Under the pieces are notes generated by a model. The model searched no databases. It saw only the letters and a list, made by a program, of their open reading frames with translations, and had not been told where the DNA came from. A program made the translations under genes and the position numbers. This document shows, piece by piece, positions 24,325 to 32,519 of a stretch of 64,000 bases of DNA. The stretch is from Azospirillum endophyticum. Lineage in GTDB: Bacteria; Pseudomonadota; Alphaproteobacteria; Azospirillales; Azospirillaceae. How positions within the stretch are numbered: position 1 is the first letter of the stretch; every line of letters begins with the position of its first letter. The stretch spans positions 255,585 to 319,584 of the forward strand of contig NZ_JAENHM010000058.1 in the NCBI RefSeq assembly GCF_016595245.1, read 5' to 3'.

Positions 24325-24649
24325 AGGCGGTGTCCAGAGCCCTCATTTGATGATTTCCCTCCGGAAACCCGCTGATTTGCCGTCGGTATCCTGTGCCTTT
24401 GGCATAGAGAGGCAGGCATGGGACCAACGCATCGCACAGCGCGAAGGCGAGGATCCGGGAAACTCCGGTGGAAAATTGCCGAAATGGCTGGATTCCCGCC
24501 GCCGCAGAATGACAAGTTTCCCTGTGTAGGATCGAATTTCCCAAATGCGATTGCCCCGGCGCCCCTCCGAACGACCTTGACAAGCTTGACGACAAAGTCT
24601 CCCGTCCCCCGGCTTGCTCCTGTCCCCTGGCGATGGCTGGAATGACGGT
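24325..24649. other. Intergenic region before the acyltransferase, no gene seen
   Basis: About 325 bp. Open frames here are short and unconvincing. It should contain the promoter of the acyltransferase gene. No recognisable motif was found. Confidence 0.4.
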
Positions 24650-25842
24650 ATGGTCGCGTCTGCGCTCCTGGTAATCCTCCTCTATGCGGCGGCGGCCTGC
24701 GCATCATGGGCGATTCTGCGCTTCGTTCCCCTGCCGTTGCGCCCGCAGGCCGGTTCCGACGGCCGCTACGCCGCCATCGACGGGATGCGCGGATTGCTGG
24801 CCTATGCCGTGTTCATCCACCATGGCGTCATCACCTGGCAATATCTGCACAGCGGCCTCTGGGCGCTGCCGCCGTCCCGGCTCTACACCCATCTGGGCCA
24901 GAGCAGCGTCGCGCTGTTCTTCATGGTTACGGCCTTCCTGTTCTGGGACAAGCTGCTGAAGGCCGGGCCGGGGATGGACTGGCGCGAATTCGTCTCGTCC
25001 CGCTTCTACCGCGTCTATCCGGTCTATGCGGTCGCCGTCGTCCTGACCGTTGTCCTGACGCTCGCGGCGACGGGCTTCGAACTCAGGACCGGACCGCTCG
25101 ACCTGCTGCGCCGGCTGATCGGCTGATCGGCTGGGCCAGCTTCAAGGCGCCGCCGATCAACGGCATGGAGAATGCCGGGCAGATCGTCGCCTACGCCACC
25201 TGGTCCCTGCCCTACGAACTGCTCTTCTACGCGGCGCTGCCCGCGCTGGCTTTCTCGCTCCTACCGACGCGGAAGCTGCGGCCGGCACTCGTCTCCCTCG
25301 CCCTCACGCTGGCGCTGCTGCTCTATTTCCGCAATTTCAGCCTTGCGGTGCTGGAGTGTTTCCTGGGCGGCATCGCCGGCGCCTATGCCATCCGCCGCCC
25401 TGGGTTCGTCCGTTTCGCCCGGTCGGACCGCGGGCTGCTCCTGGCGCTTGCAGCCCTGTCGGCGACCGTGGCCGGCTTTTCCGGCGCCTACGCGCCGTTG
25501 CCCGTCCTCGGGCTCGGCCTGTTCTTCGTCGTCGTCGCGGCAGGGCAGGATTTCCGCGGCGTCCTGACCCGGCAACCGGTCCTCTGGCTGGGCGAGATCA
25601 GCTACGGCGTCTATCTGCTGCACGGCATCGTGATCTGGACAGTGATCACCGCCAACGCCCCGCTGCGCGCCGTCATCGGAGAGGAGGAGCCGCTCTACGT
25701 CCTGATCCTTGCGGGCGCCGGCGTCCTGGTCCTGGCGGTCGCCAGTCTCGTCCACCTCACGGTCGAGCGACCGGCGATCCTGTTCGGCAGGCGGAGCCGC
25801 GCCCTCCGTCAGGCTGCCCGCACCCGCCGTGTCCCAGCCTGA
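24650..25842 (+). pseudogene. Acyltransferase-3 family protein broken by an 8-bp tandem duplication
   Basis: Membrane O-acyltransferase of the OafA/NodX type, which would acetylate a surface polysaccharide. The first frame has the family start YAAIDGMRGLLAYAVFIHHG and SRFYRVYPVYAVAV, then stops at 25126. The second frame continues with WSLPYELLFYAALPALAF and LGEISYGVYLLHGIVIW to 25842. At 25112-25127 the octamer CGGCTGAT is present twice. Removing one copy restores a continuous reading LLRRLIGWASF. So it is a frameshifted gene, a switchable one, or an assembly error. Confidence 0.85.
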
Positions 25843-25866
25843 CTCATTGCGACCTCCGTCCCCCTC

Positions 25867-26496
25867 TCACACCCTTTGACCCCGCCGGCAGTGCAGCAGG
25901 CTGAACAGCCCGAAGGGCGGCAGGGTGCGGATGCTTTCCACCGCCAGCCGCGATCCGGCCATCATCGCGTCCAGCGTGAAGTCGGGCCGCCAGCCGAGCT
26001 TCTTCGACAGGGGCGACAGCCAGCCCTCCACCGCGCGGCGGACGCCGGGCCGGGGGGCGGCGAAATGGTTGACGATGACGATGTCGCCGCCGGGTTTGCA
26101 GACCCGCTCCAGCTCCGCCATCGTGCCCTGGGGGTCGGGGACGACCGTCATCACATACATGGCGACCACCACGTCGAAACTGCCGTCGGCAAAGGCCAGC
26201 TTGCCGGCATCCATCTCCAGCAGCCCTTCGACATGGTCGAGCTTTTCGCGCTCCACCCGGTCCTGCGCGACCTTCAGCATGTCGGTGGACAGGTCGATGC
26301 CGACGACGCGGTTGTCCTTGCGGTAGTCGGACAAGGAGAGGCCGGTGCCGACGCCGACTTCCAGGATTCGCAGGCCGCCGCGGCGGTTCAGCCACTCCAC
26401 CGCCGCATGCCGGCCGGAGGCCAGAAGCACCCCGAACACGCGGTCGTAGAATCCGGCATAGCGGCGGTAAGCGGCGCGAATGGATTCGGCATCCAT
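25867..26496 (-). CDS. pmtA: PmtA-type phospholipid N-methyltransferase
   Basis: SAM-dependent class I methyltransferase of 209 residues, the size of rhizobial PmtA, which converts phosphatidylethanolamine to phosphatidylcholine at the inner face of the membrane. The N-terminus AYRRYAGFYDRVFGVLLASG resembles that family, with the SAM motif ILEVGVGTGLSL, the acidic VVGIDLSTDML and the later VVVAMYVMTVVPDP. The ATG at 26496 was chosen, with AGGGGGAACAGG upstream; the longer frame has no coding character. Convergent with the broken acyltransferase. General methyltransferase is certain; the lipid substrate is inferred. Confidence 0.82.
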   Translation of the reverse strand: MDAESIRAAYRRYAGFYDRVFGVLLASGRHAAVEWLNRRGGLRILEVGVGTGLSLSDYRKDNRVVGIDLSTDMLKVAQDRVEREKLDHVEGLLEMDAGKLAFADGSFDVVVAMYVMTVVPDPQGTMAELERVCKPGGDIVIVNHFAAPRPGVRRAVEGWLSPLSKKLGWRPDFTLDAMMAGSRLAVESIRTLPPFGLFSLLHCRRGQRV

Positions 26497-26798
26497 GATC
26501 CTGTTCCCCCTTCTCGATCCCGTTTCCGGCAGGTACCAAAAGGCCAAGCCAAAGCCGGCGGCGGCGCACCATAACCGGCTTTCGCACGTCATGAAAGTGA
26601 CGCAAACAACAGACACCGGACAATATCACTCTGGTCGCGTCCATTCATTTGGCATAGCCGAAGGGATGATTTGTTTGGATATTTTCCATTTGTTTTTTGA
26701 TTGAACGTTCATTTAAGAACGGGCGTCATTCGGACGTAGAAGCCATCGGCCGCAAAACAGGCTGGACAGCCTCGCTCCCCCGGCTCCATAGACAGGCG

Positions 26799-28586
26799 AT
26801 GGCCGATCCCGCTTTCCCCCGTCCGCTGCGCCGCCGCAGGCTGGCGATCCTCCTCGCGGCGCTGGCTGCGGTGACGGCGCTGGCGTCCTGGGGCGCCTAT
26901 TTCTGGGCGGAGGCCGAGGCGCGGGCGGCGCTGATCCTGAACGGCGACCAGCGGCTCGGCCTCTACGCCAGCAGCATCCGCAACGCGGTCGGCCGCTACG
27001 ATTACCTGCCCTTCCTGATGGCCCGCGACCATGAGGTGCTGGATCTGCTGAACGCGCCATCGGATCTGCGGCGCGATGCCGTGAACCGGCGGCTGGAGAC
27101 GGCGAATGCGGCGGCCGGATCGGCGGCGCTCTATGTGGTGGACCGTTCGGGCTTGGCGCTGGCGTCCAGCAACTGGGCCGATCCGGCACAGAGTTTCGTC
27201 GGCCATACCTACGACTTTCGTCCCTATTTCCGTCAGGCGGTGGAAGCCGGCAGCGGCCGCTACTTCGGCATCGGCGTCACCACCGGCCTGCCCGGCTTCT
27301 TCCTGTCGCATGCGGTGCGGCTGGGGGAGAGGCTGATCGGCGTCGCCGTGGTCAAGATCGACCTGGAACCGCTGCAGCGCGACTGGGCGGCGGGCGGCGA
27401 GCGGGTGCTGGTGACCGACGAGAACGGCATCGTCTTCCTGTCCAGCCATGCCGACTGGAAGTACCGCGCGCTGCGCCCGCTGCCCGATGCGGTGAAGGCC
27501 CGGCTGGCGCTGACCCGTCAGTACGACCGCAGCGACCCGACACCGCTCGGCCTGCATGACGCCCCGGTGGCGGAGAACGGCGCCCGGCGGATCAGCCTGC
27601 CCGATCCGCTCTCCCCCGGCGCCCGTCGCGCCTACCTGATGCAGGAACTCAGTCTTCCCGAATTCGGCTGGACCATCCGCTTCCTCTCCGAACTGGAGCC
27701 GGTGAAGGCCCAGGCGGCCGGTGCGGCGGTGCTGACCGCGATGGGCATCCTGCTGCTCGTCGCCGCCCTGGCGCTGGGCTGGCAGCGGCGCCAGACCCTG
27801 CGGCTCCAGCGCGAGGCGCGGGTGACGCTGGAACGCCGGGTGGAGGAGCGCACGGCCGAGCTGGTGACCGCCAACCGCGTCCTGCGCGAGGCGCAGGAGG
27901 AGCTGGTGCAGGCCGGCAAGCTGGCGGCGCTCGGCCAGATGTCGGCGGCGCTGGCCCATGAGATCAACCAGCCGCTGGCCGCCATCCGCACCTTCGTCGC
28001 CTCCACCCGGCTGCTGGCCGAACGGGGGGAAACGGCGATGGTCCGCGACAACCTCGCTATGATCGGCGATCTGGCGGAGCGGATGTCGATGCTGTCCGGC
28101 CATCTGAAGGAGTTCGCGCGCAAGGGGCCGGCGCGGGTGGAGGCTGTGCCGGTCGCCCGCGCCATGGACCGCGCGCTCTCCCTGCTGGTCCCCCGCCTGC
28201 GCGAGGAGGAGGTGCGGGTCGAACAGGCGATTCCGCCCGACGCCCGCGTGCGCGGCGACGCGGTCCGGCTGGAACAGGTCTTCGTCAACCTGCTGCGCAA
28301 TGCCGCCGATGCCATGGCCGGCTGCGAGGATCGGCGCCTGACGCTGACCGCCGCCCGCAATGCCGGGGGCTGGGAGATCCGCATCCGCGACACCGGCACC
28401 GGCATCGCCGAGGCGCACCAGTTCCAGCTGTTCGATCCCTTCTTCACCACCAAGGAGGTCGGGCAGGGGCTCGGGCTCGGGCTGTCGCTGTCCTATGGCA
28501 TCGTGCGGGATTTCGGCGGCATGCTGCGGGCGGAGAACAATGTCGACGGCGGCGCCTGTTTCGTCATCCAGCTGCCGGACGCCTAA
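26799..28586 (+). CDS. dctB: DctB-like sensor histidine kinase (C4-dicarboxylate sensing)
   Basis: 595 residues. A membrane helix (residues about 14-34) precedes a double-PDC periplasmic sensor with RSGLALASSNWADPAQSFVG, HTYDFRPYFRQAV and YFGIGVTTGLPGFF, characteristic of DctB dicarboxylate sensors. A second helix sits near residues 308-327, then a coiled coil. His387 lies in ALAHEINQPLAAI. The ATPase has NLLRNAADAM, DTGTGIA and GLGLGLSLSYGI. The ATG at 26799 is preferred over an upstream TTG. The TAA stop is formed at the edge of repeat copy 3. It pairs with the DctD-like regulator downstream. Confidence 0.9.
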   Translation: MADPAFPRPLRRRRLAILLAALAAVTALASWGAYFWAEAEARAALILNGDQRLGLYASSIRNAVGRYDYLPFLMARDHEVLDLLNAPSDLRRDAVNRRLETANAAAGSAALYVVDRSGLALASSNWADPAQSFVGHTYDFRPYFRQAVEAGSGRYFGIGVTTGLPGFFLSHAVRLGERLIGVAVVKIDLEPLQRDWAAGGERVLVTDENGIVFLSSHADWKYRALRPLPDAVKARLALTRQYDRSDPTPLGLHDAPVAENGARRISLPDPLSPGARRAYLMQELSLPEFGWTIRFLSELEPVKAQAAGAAVLTAMGILLLVAALALGWQRRQTLRLQREARVTLERRVEERTAELVTANRVLREAQEELVQAGKLAALGQMSAALAHEINQPLAAIRTFVASTRLLAERGETAMVRDNLAMIGDLAERMSMLSGHLKEFARKGPARVEAVPVARAMDRALSLLVPRLREEEVRVEQAIPPDARVRGDAVRLEQVFVNLLRNAADAMAGCEDRRLTLTAARNAGGWEIRIRDTGTGIAEAHQFQLFDPFFTTKEVGQGLGLGLSLSYGIVRDFGGMLRAENNVDGGACFVIQLPDA

Positions 28587-28700
28587 GCAGGTTTCTCCAG
28601 ATCGGGCTACAGGCCCGGCCTGGAGAAACCTGCGGACTCTATGGTTTTGCAGGTTTTCCGAGCCCGCCCATCTGTGGGCGGAGTTCGGAAAACCTGCTTA
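28584..28700 (-). repeat. Double-hairpin intergenic repeat, copy 3
   Basis: A 117-bp element in the opposite orientation to copies 1 and 2. It lies between dctB and dctD and supplies the TAA of dctB (28584-28586). By eye it differs from the reverse complement of copy 2 at one position, in the loop region of hairpin B. Its two hairpins may affect mRNA stability or relative expression of sensor and regulator. Confidence 0.93.
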
Positions 28701-28726
28701 TCCCCTGATGCAGAGCGAGGACCGAG

Positions 28727-30121
28727 ATGAAGACCGATCCGCTTGCCACACCCGTCCTGTTCATCGACGACGAGCTGGCGATGCGCGTGTCGGTGACGCA
28801 ATGGCTGCAACTGGCCGGCTTCGCCGCGCAGGGCTTTGAGACGCCGCAGCCGGCGCTCGACCTGCTGTCTCCCGATTTTCCCGGCGTGCTGGTCACCGAT
28901 GTGCGGATGCCGCGGATGGACGGCATGGCGGTGCTGGAACGGGCGCTGGAACGCGACGCCGACCTGCCGGTGATCCTGGTGACCGGCCATGGCGACGTGG
29001 CGCTGGCGGTCGAGGCGATGCGGCGCGGCGCCTACGACTTCATCGAAAAGCCCTTCGAACCCGACCATCTGGTCACCGTCCTCCGCCGCGCGGCCGAGAA
29101 GCGCCGCCTGGTGCTGGAGAACCGCGGCCTGCGCCGCCTTGCCGGCAGCGGCGGGATCGAGACCCGGCTGATCGGGACCTCCCCCGGCATCGCCGAATTG
29201 CGGCGCGACCTGCTCGACCTCGCCGCCACCAGCGCCAGCGTGCTGATCCATGGCGAGACCGGCACGGGCAAGGAGCTGGTCGCCCGCTGCCTGCATGATT
29301 TCGGCGCCAGAGGCTCAAGGGGCGGGGAGAAGGGCGCCTTCGTCGCCGTCAATTGCGGCGCCATTCCCGACAGCATGGCGGAAAGCGAGCTGTTCGGGCA
29401 CGAGCCCGGCGCCTTCACCGGCGCCACCCAGCGCCGCGCCGGCAAGCTGGAACATTCCAGCGGCGGCACCCTGTTCCTCGACGAGATCGAGAGCATGCCG
29501 ATGGCCATCCAGGTCAAGCTGCTGCGGGCCTTGCAGGAACGCACCATCGAACGGCTGGGCTCCAACAAGCAGGTGCCGGTCGACCTGCGGCTGGTGGCGG
29601 CGACCAAGATCGACCTGCTCGACCTCAGCGAGGAGGGGCGCTTCCGCGCCGACCTCTATTACCGGCTGAACGTGGCGGAGCTGCATATCCCGCCGCTGCG
29701 GGCACGGGTGGAGGACATTCCGCTGCTGTTCGACTATTTCGCCGCCGACTTCGCCGCCCGCCACGGCCGCGAGTCGCGGCCGCTGGAGCCCGCCGACCTC
29801 GATGCGCTGCTGGCCCATGACTGGCTCGGCAATGTGCGGGAACTGCGCAACCTCGCCGAACGCCATGTCCTGTCGGTGGGACGCAGCGGCGTCGCCGGCC
29901 TGCTGCGCCGCCGCACCCTGGGCGGGGAGGCGGCATCGCCGCCGCGCGCGCTCGCCGATCAGGTCGATGCCTTCGAGAAACGGGCGATCGAACAGGCGCT
30001 GGAGCGCTGCAAGGGCGATATCAAGTCGGTGATGGACCTGCTGGACATCCCGCGCCGGACCCTGAACGAGAAGATGGCGCGCCACGGGCTGGACCGCACG
30101 CGCTTCCTGCCCCGCGGCTGA
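28727..30121 (+). CDS. dctD: DctD-like sigma-54-dependent response regulator
   Basis: 464 residues in NtrC-family order. The receiver has the phosphoacceptor Asp58 in LVTDVRMPRMDG. The AAA+ domain has Walker A GETGTGKE (residues about 176-183), the sigma-54 contact loop GAFTGA (228-233) and Walker B GGTLFLDEIE. A Fis-type helix follows at the C-terminus (ALERCKGDIKSVMDLLDIPR). It activates sigma-54 promoters, classically of dicarboxylate transport genes, after phosphorylation by DctB. GAGGACCGAG precedes the ATG. No dctA or dctPQM gene is in view, so the target lies elsewhere. Confidence 0.93.
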   Translation: MKTDPLATPVLFIDDELAMRVSVTQWLQLAGFAAQGFETPQPALDLLSPDFPGVLVTDVRMPRMDGMAVLERALERDADLPVILVTGHGDVALAVEAMRRGAYDFIEKPFEPDHLVTVLRRAAEKRRLVLENRGLRRLAGSGGIETRLIGTSPGIAELRRDLLDLAATSASVLIHGETGTGKELVARCLHDFGARGSRGGEKGAFVAVNCGAIPDSMAESELFGHEPGAFTGATQRRAGKLEHSSGGTLFLDEIESMPMAIQVKLLRALQERTIERLGSNKQVPVDLRLVAATKIDLLDLSEEGRFRADLYYRLNVAELHIPPLRARVEDIPLLFDYFAADFAARHGRESRPLEPADLDALLAHDWLGNVRELRNLAERHVLSVGRSGVAGLLRRRTLGGEAASPPRALADQVDAFEKRAIEQALERCKGDIKSVMDLLDIPRRTLNEKMARHGLDRTRFLPRG

Positions 30122-30128
30122 CCGCCGC

Positions 30129-31982
30129 TCACCACCAGTGACGCTGCTGGCGGCCGGTGCGCAGGCGGGCGACCTCGACCATTTCGGCCGGCTCCACCGG
30201 CTTGCGCAGATCCTTCACCACCGCCAGCAGGGCGCCGTCGCGCTCGACCTCCGCCACCGTCGGGCCGGTCATCAGCGCGTCGCAATCCTCCTGCGTCGGC
30301 GCGATGAAGAAGTCGGCGCGGGTCCAATCGGTGACCCAATGCAGATTGGCCGGCGCCAGCTTCTCGAAGGCCAGCGGCTCGGCGCAGACGGCGACGCTGT
30401 AGCTGCGGTGACGGTGGGTGCGGGCCTCCTCGGCGGCGATCACCTCCGACAGGTCCTCCACCGCTTCCGGCAGGCTGTTGGCCCAGTAATCGACATCGTA
30501 TTTGCGCACCGCGCCGGCGACGCCGCCGACCAATTCGTTGAAATAGACATATTCGTCGGGGTGCAGCGACTCCAGGACCGCCGCCTCGCGGCCCAGCGCC
30601 AGCGCCAGCGCGACGCCGGCGAACGCGGCGGCCGACAATCCCCGCCCGCTTCGCTGCGACACGCCGAACCTCCAGGCGCCGGCCCAGCCGAGCAGCCGGT
30701 CGAGCCCGATGCCGCCCAGCACCGCCAAAGGCGGCAGCACGAACAGGAAATGGCGGATCGCCGTGTAGCCGGGGGCATGGGTGACGGTGAACCAGACGAC
30801 CGGGAACAGCGCCGCCAGCGCCACCAGCCCGCAGCCGACCGCACGGGTCCTCCCCTCCCCGTCCGCCAGCCCATCGCGGCGCAGGATCGCCGGCAGCCCC
30901 ATCAGCCCCAGGATCGCTCCGGCCAGCATCACCAGCGGCAGCTTGACCGCCAGATACCGGGCCAGATAGCCGCGCGGCACCTCGTACATCCAATATTCGG
31001 TGCCGCCCAGCATGGTGCGGATCGGATAGTGGAAATGCGAGAAATCGGCCAGCGCCCGCAGCGGGTTCAGCGGCTCCAGCACCGCCCAGGGCCAGAAGAC
31101 CGCCATCAACCCATAGGCCACCGGCAGCGCCGGCAGCAGGCGCAGCGCTCCCCGGCCGGCCTCGCGCAGCCGGGCGCCGGAAAAGCCCTGCACCAGCACC
31201 CACCCGACCAGCATCGCCGCCATGTATCCGGCCAGCAGCAGCGCCCCGACCCGGATCCCCAGCGCCAATCCGGCGACGGCGCCGAATCCGAGCACCGTTC
31301 CCCAGCGCGGCCGCGGCATCTGTCCTGCCAGCCGGATCAGCAGCCCCACCGCAGCCATCATCAGCACGGCGAAGGGCACGTCCTTGGTGTGGTTGAACAG
31401 CCCGCCATACCAGGGGCCGCACAGCGCCAGCAGCGCCCCGGCGAGGAAACCGGCCCGCGGCCCGGCCAACCGGCGGCCGACGCCCCAGGCCACGGCGATC
31501 CCCGCCACCCCGATCAGGGCGCACAACAGATGCCGCGTCTCATAGGGGTCGAAGGGCAACAGCGGTGCCAGCGCCACCGCCGCCATGTCGAACAGCCCGC
31601 CATAGAGATAGAGGTTCTTGTAGCTGAAGGCGGACTCGTCGACGAAACCGCTGCGGTACCAGTCGATCAGCTTGGCGCCATAGACATGCTGCACCTCCTC
31701 GTCGTTGGAGATGCCGTAGTGCCGGAAGGTGACCGCGACCAGCACCGGCAACACCAGCATTCCCAACGCCGCGGCAAGGTCCCACGGCTCACCGATCAGC
31801 CGGCGCAAAACGCTGGTCGCTCCCCCCACCCGATCCCCCGCTTGCCGTCCGAACATACCCCGTGGTCCGACCGCAGGAAGCACCGGCAGCCCCGGCTTGT
31901 CATGTGAAATCTCTGCCACGGTCGCACCGCGCCGTCCGTAGTCCGGCGGTCGAACAGGCGGAAGAAAGATCCGGCGCGACAT
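30129..31982 (-). CDS. GT39-like membrane glycosyltransferase
   Basis: 617 residues, polytopic, of the PMT_2/dolichyl-phosphate-mannosyltransferase-like superfamily. The first-loop motif is ISNDEEVQHVYGAKLI, and a later GLFNHTKDVPFAVLMM is seen. About ten hydrophobic helices are followed by a soluble C-terminal region of about 120 residues. It would transfer a polyprenyl-linked sugar to an envelope lipid, glycan or protein; the acceptor is unknown. The ATG at 31982 has AGCAGG upstream; a later start at an internal Met is possible because the first 40 residues are poorly conserved in character. Divergent from the MerR gene. Confidence 0.8.
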   Translation of the reverse strand: MSRRIFLPPVRPPDYGRRGATVAEISHDKPGLPVLPAVGPRGMFGRQAGDRVGGATSVLRRLIGEPWDLAAALGMLVLPVLVAVTFRHYGISNDEEVQHVYGAKLIDWYRSGFVDESAFSYKNLYLYGGLFDMAAVALAPLLPFDPYETRHLLCALIGVAGIAVAWGVGRRLAGPRAGFLAGALLALCGPWYGGLFNHTKDVPFAVLMMAAVGLLIRLAGQMPRPRWGTVLGFGAVAGLALGIRVGALLLAGYMAAMLVGWVLVQGFSGARLREAGRGALRLLPALPVAYGLMAVFWPWAVLEPLNPLRALADFSHFHYPIRTMLGGTEYWMYEVPRGYLARYLAVKLPLVMLAGAILGLMGLPAILRRDGLADGEGRTRAVGCGLVALAALFPVVWFTVTHAPGYTAIRHFLFVLPPLAVLGGIGLDRLLGWAGAWRFGVSQRSGRGLSAAAFAGVALALALGREAAVLESLHPDEYVYFNELVGGVAGAVRKYDVDYWANSLPEAVEDLSEVIAAEEARTHRHRSYSVAVCAEPLAFEKLAPANLHWVTDWTRADFFIAPTQEDCDALMTGPTVAEVERDGALLAVVKDLRKPVEPAEMVEVARLRTGRQQRHWW

Positions 31983-32057
31983 AAAGCCTGCTTTAGCTCA
32001 CTGACGTTGACTTCCCCCCTCGCTCCATGGCGAAATCGTCGGCTCAGGGGATTGTCC

Positions 32058-32519
32058 ATGGCTGAACGGAAACACGTGTATGGCGTGACGGAACTGGCGG
32101 CGGAGTTCGATCTCACGCCACAGGCGTTGCGCTATTACGAGGAGAAAGGACTGCTCGAACCGCAGCGGGCCGGTGGGCGCCGCGTGTTCACCCACCGCGA
32201 CCGCGCGCGGCTGATGCTGATCCTGAAATTCCGCCGGGTCGGCTTCACGCTGGAGCAGATCGCGGAATACCTCGCCCATTACCGCTCCGGCCGGTCCAGC
32301 GCCGGGCAGTACCGCGACGGTCTGCGCAAGATCCGCGCCCGCCTCGGCGAGCTTGAACGGATGCAGTCCGAAATCGCCGAGGTGATCGGCGCGTTGAAAG
32401 CCATGGAGGCCGACGCCGAAGAGCGGCTCGCCACCTGCATGCATGACGACGACCTGAAACCAGACCGCCCAAAACCAGAAGCGACCGAACCGGGAGTGAA
32501 GCGATGCTGCGCGGAATGA
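32058..32519 (+). CDS. MerR-family transcriptional regulator
   Basis: 153 residues. The winged HTH reads YGVTELAAEFDLTPQALRYY, then EEKGLLEP and RRVFTHRDRARLMLILKFRR, followed by a dimerisation coiled coil and a short tail with CMHDDD and a final RCCAE. The AGGGG site at suitable spacing supports ATG 32058. Its 3' end overlaps the acyl-CoA ligase by 16 bp, so both are on one mRNA. It resembles regulators of acyl-CoA metabolism such as LiuR and may sense an acyl-CoA or its precursor; this is inferred. Confidence 0.88.
   Translation: MAERKHVYGVTELAAEFDLTPQALRYYEEKGLLEPQRAGGRRVFTHRDRARLMLILKFRRVGFTLEQIAEYLAHYRSGRSSAGQYRDGLRKIRARLGELERMQSEIAEVIGALKAMEADAEERLATCMHDDDLKPDRPKPEATEPGVKRCCAE

Noticed and set aside
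30138..31907. A 589-codon plus-strand open frame
   Set aside because: Shadow of the GT39-like gene; repeats of Gln, Arg and His without structure.
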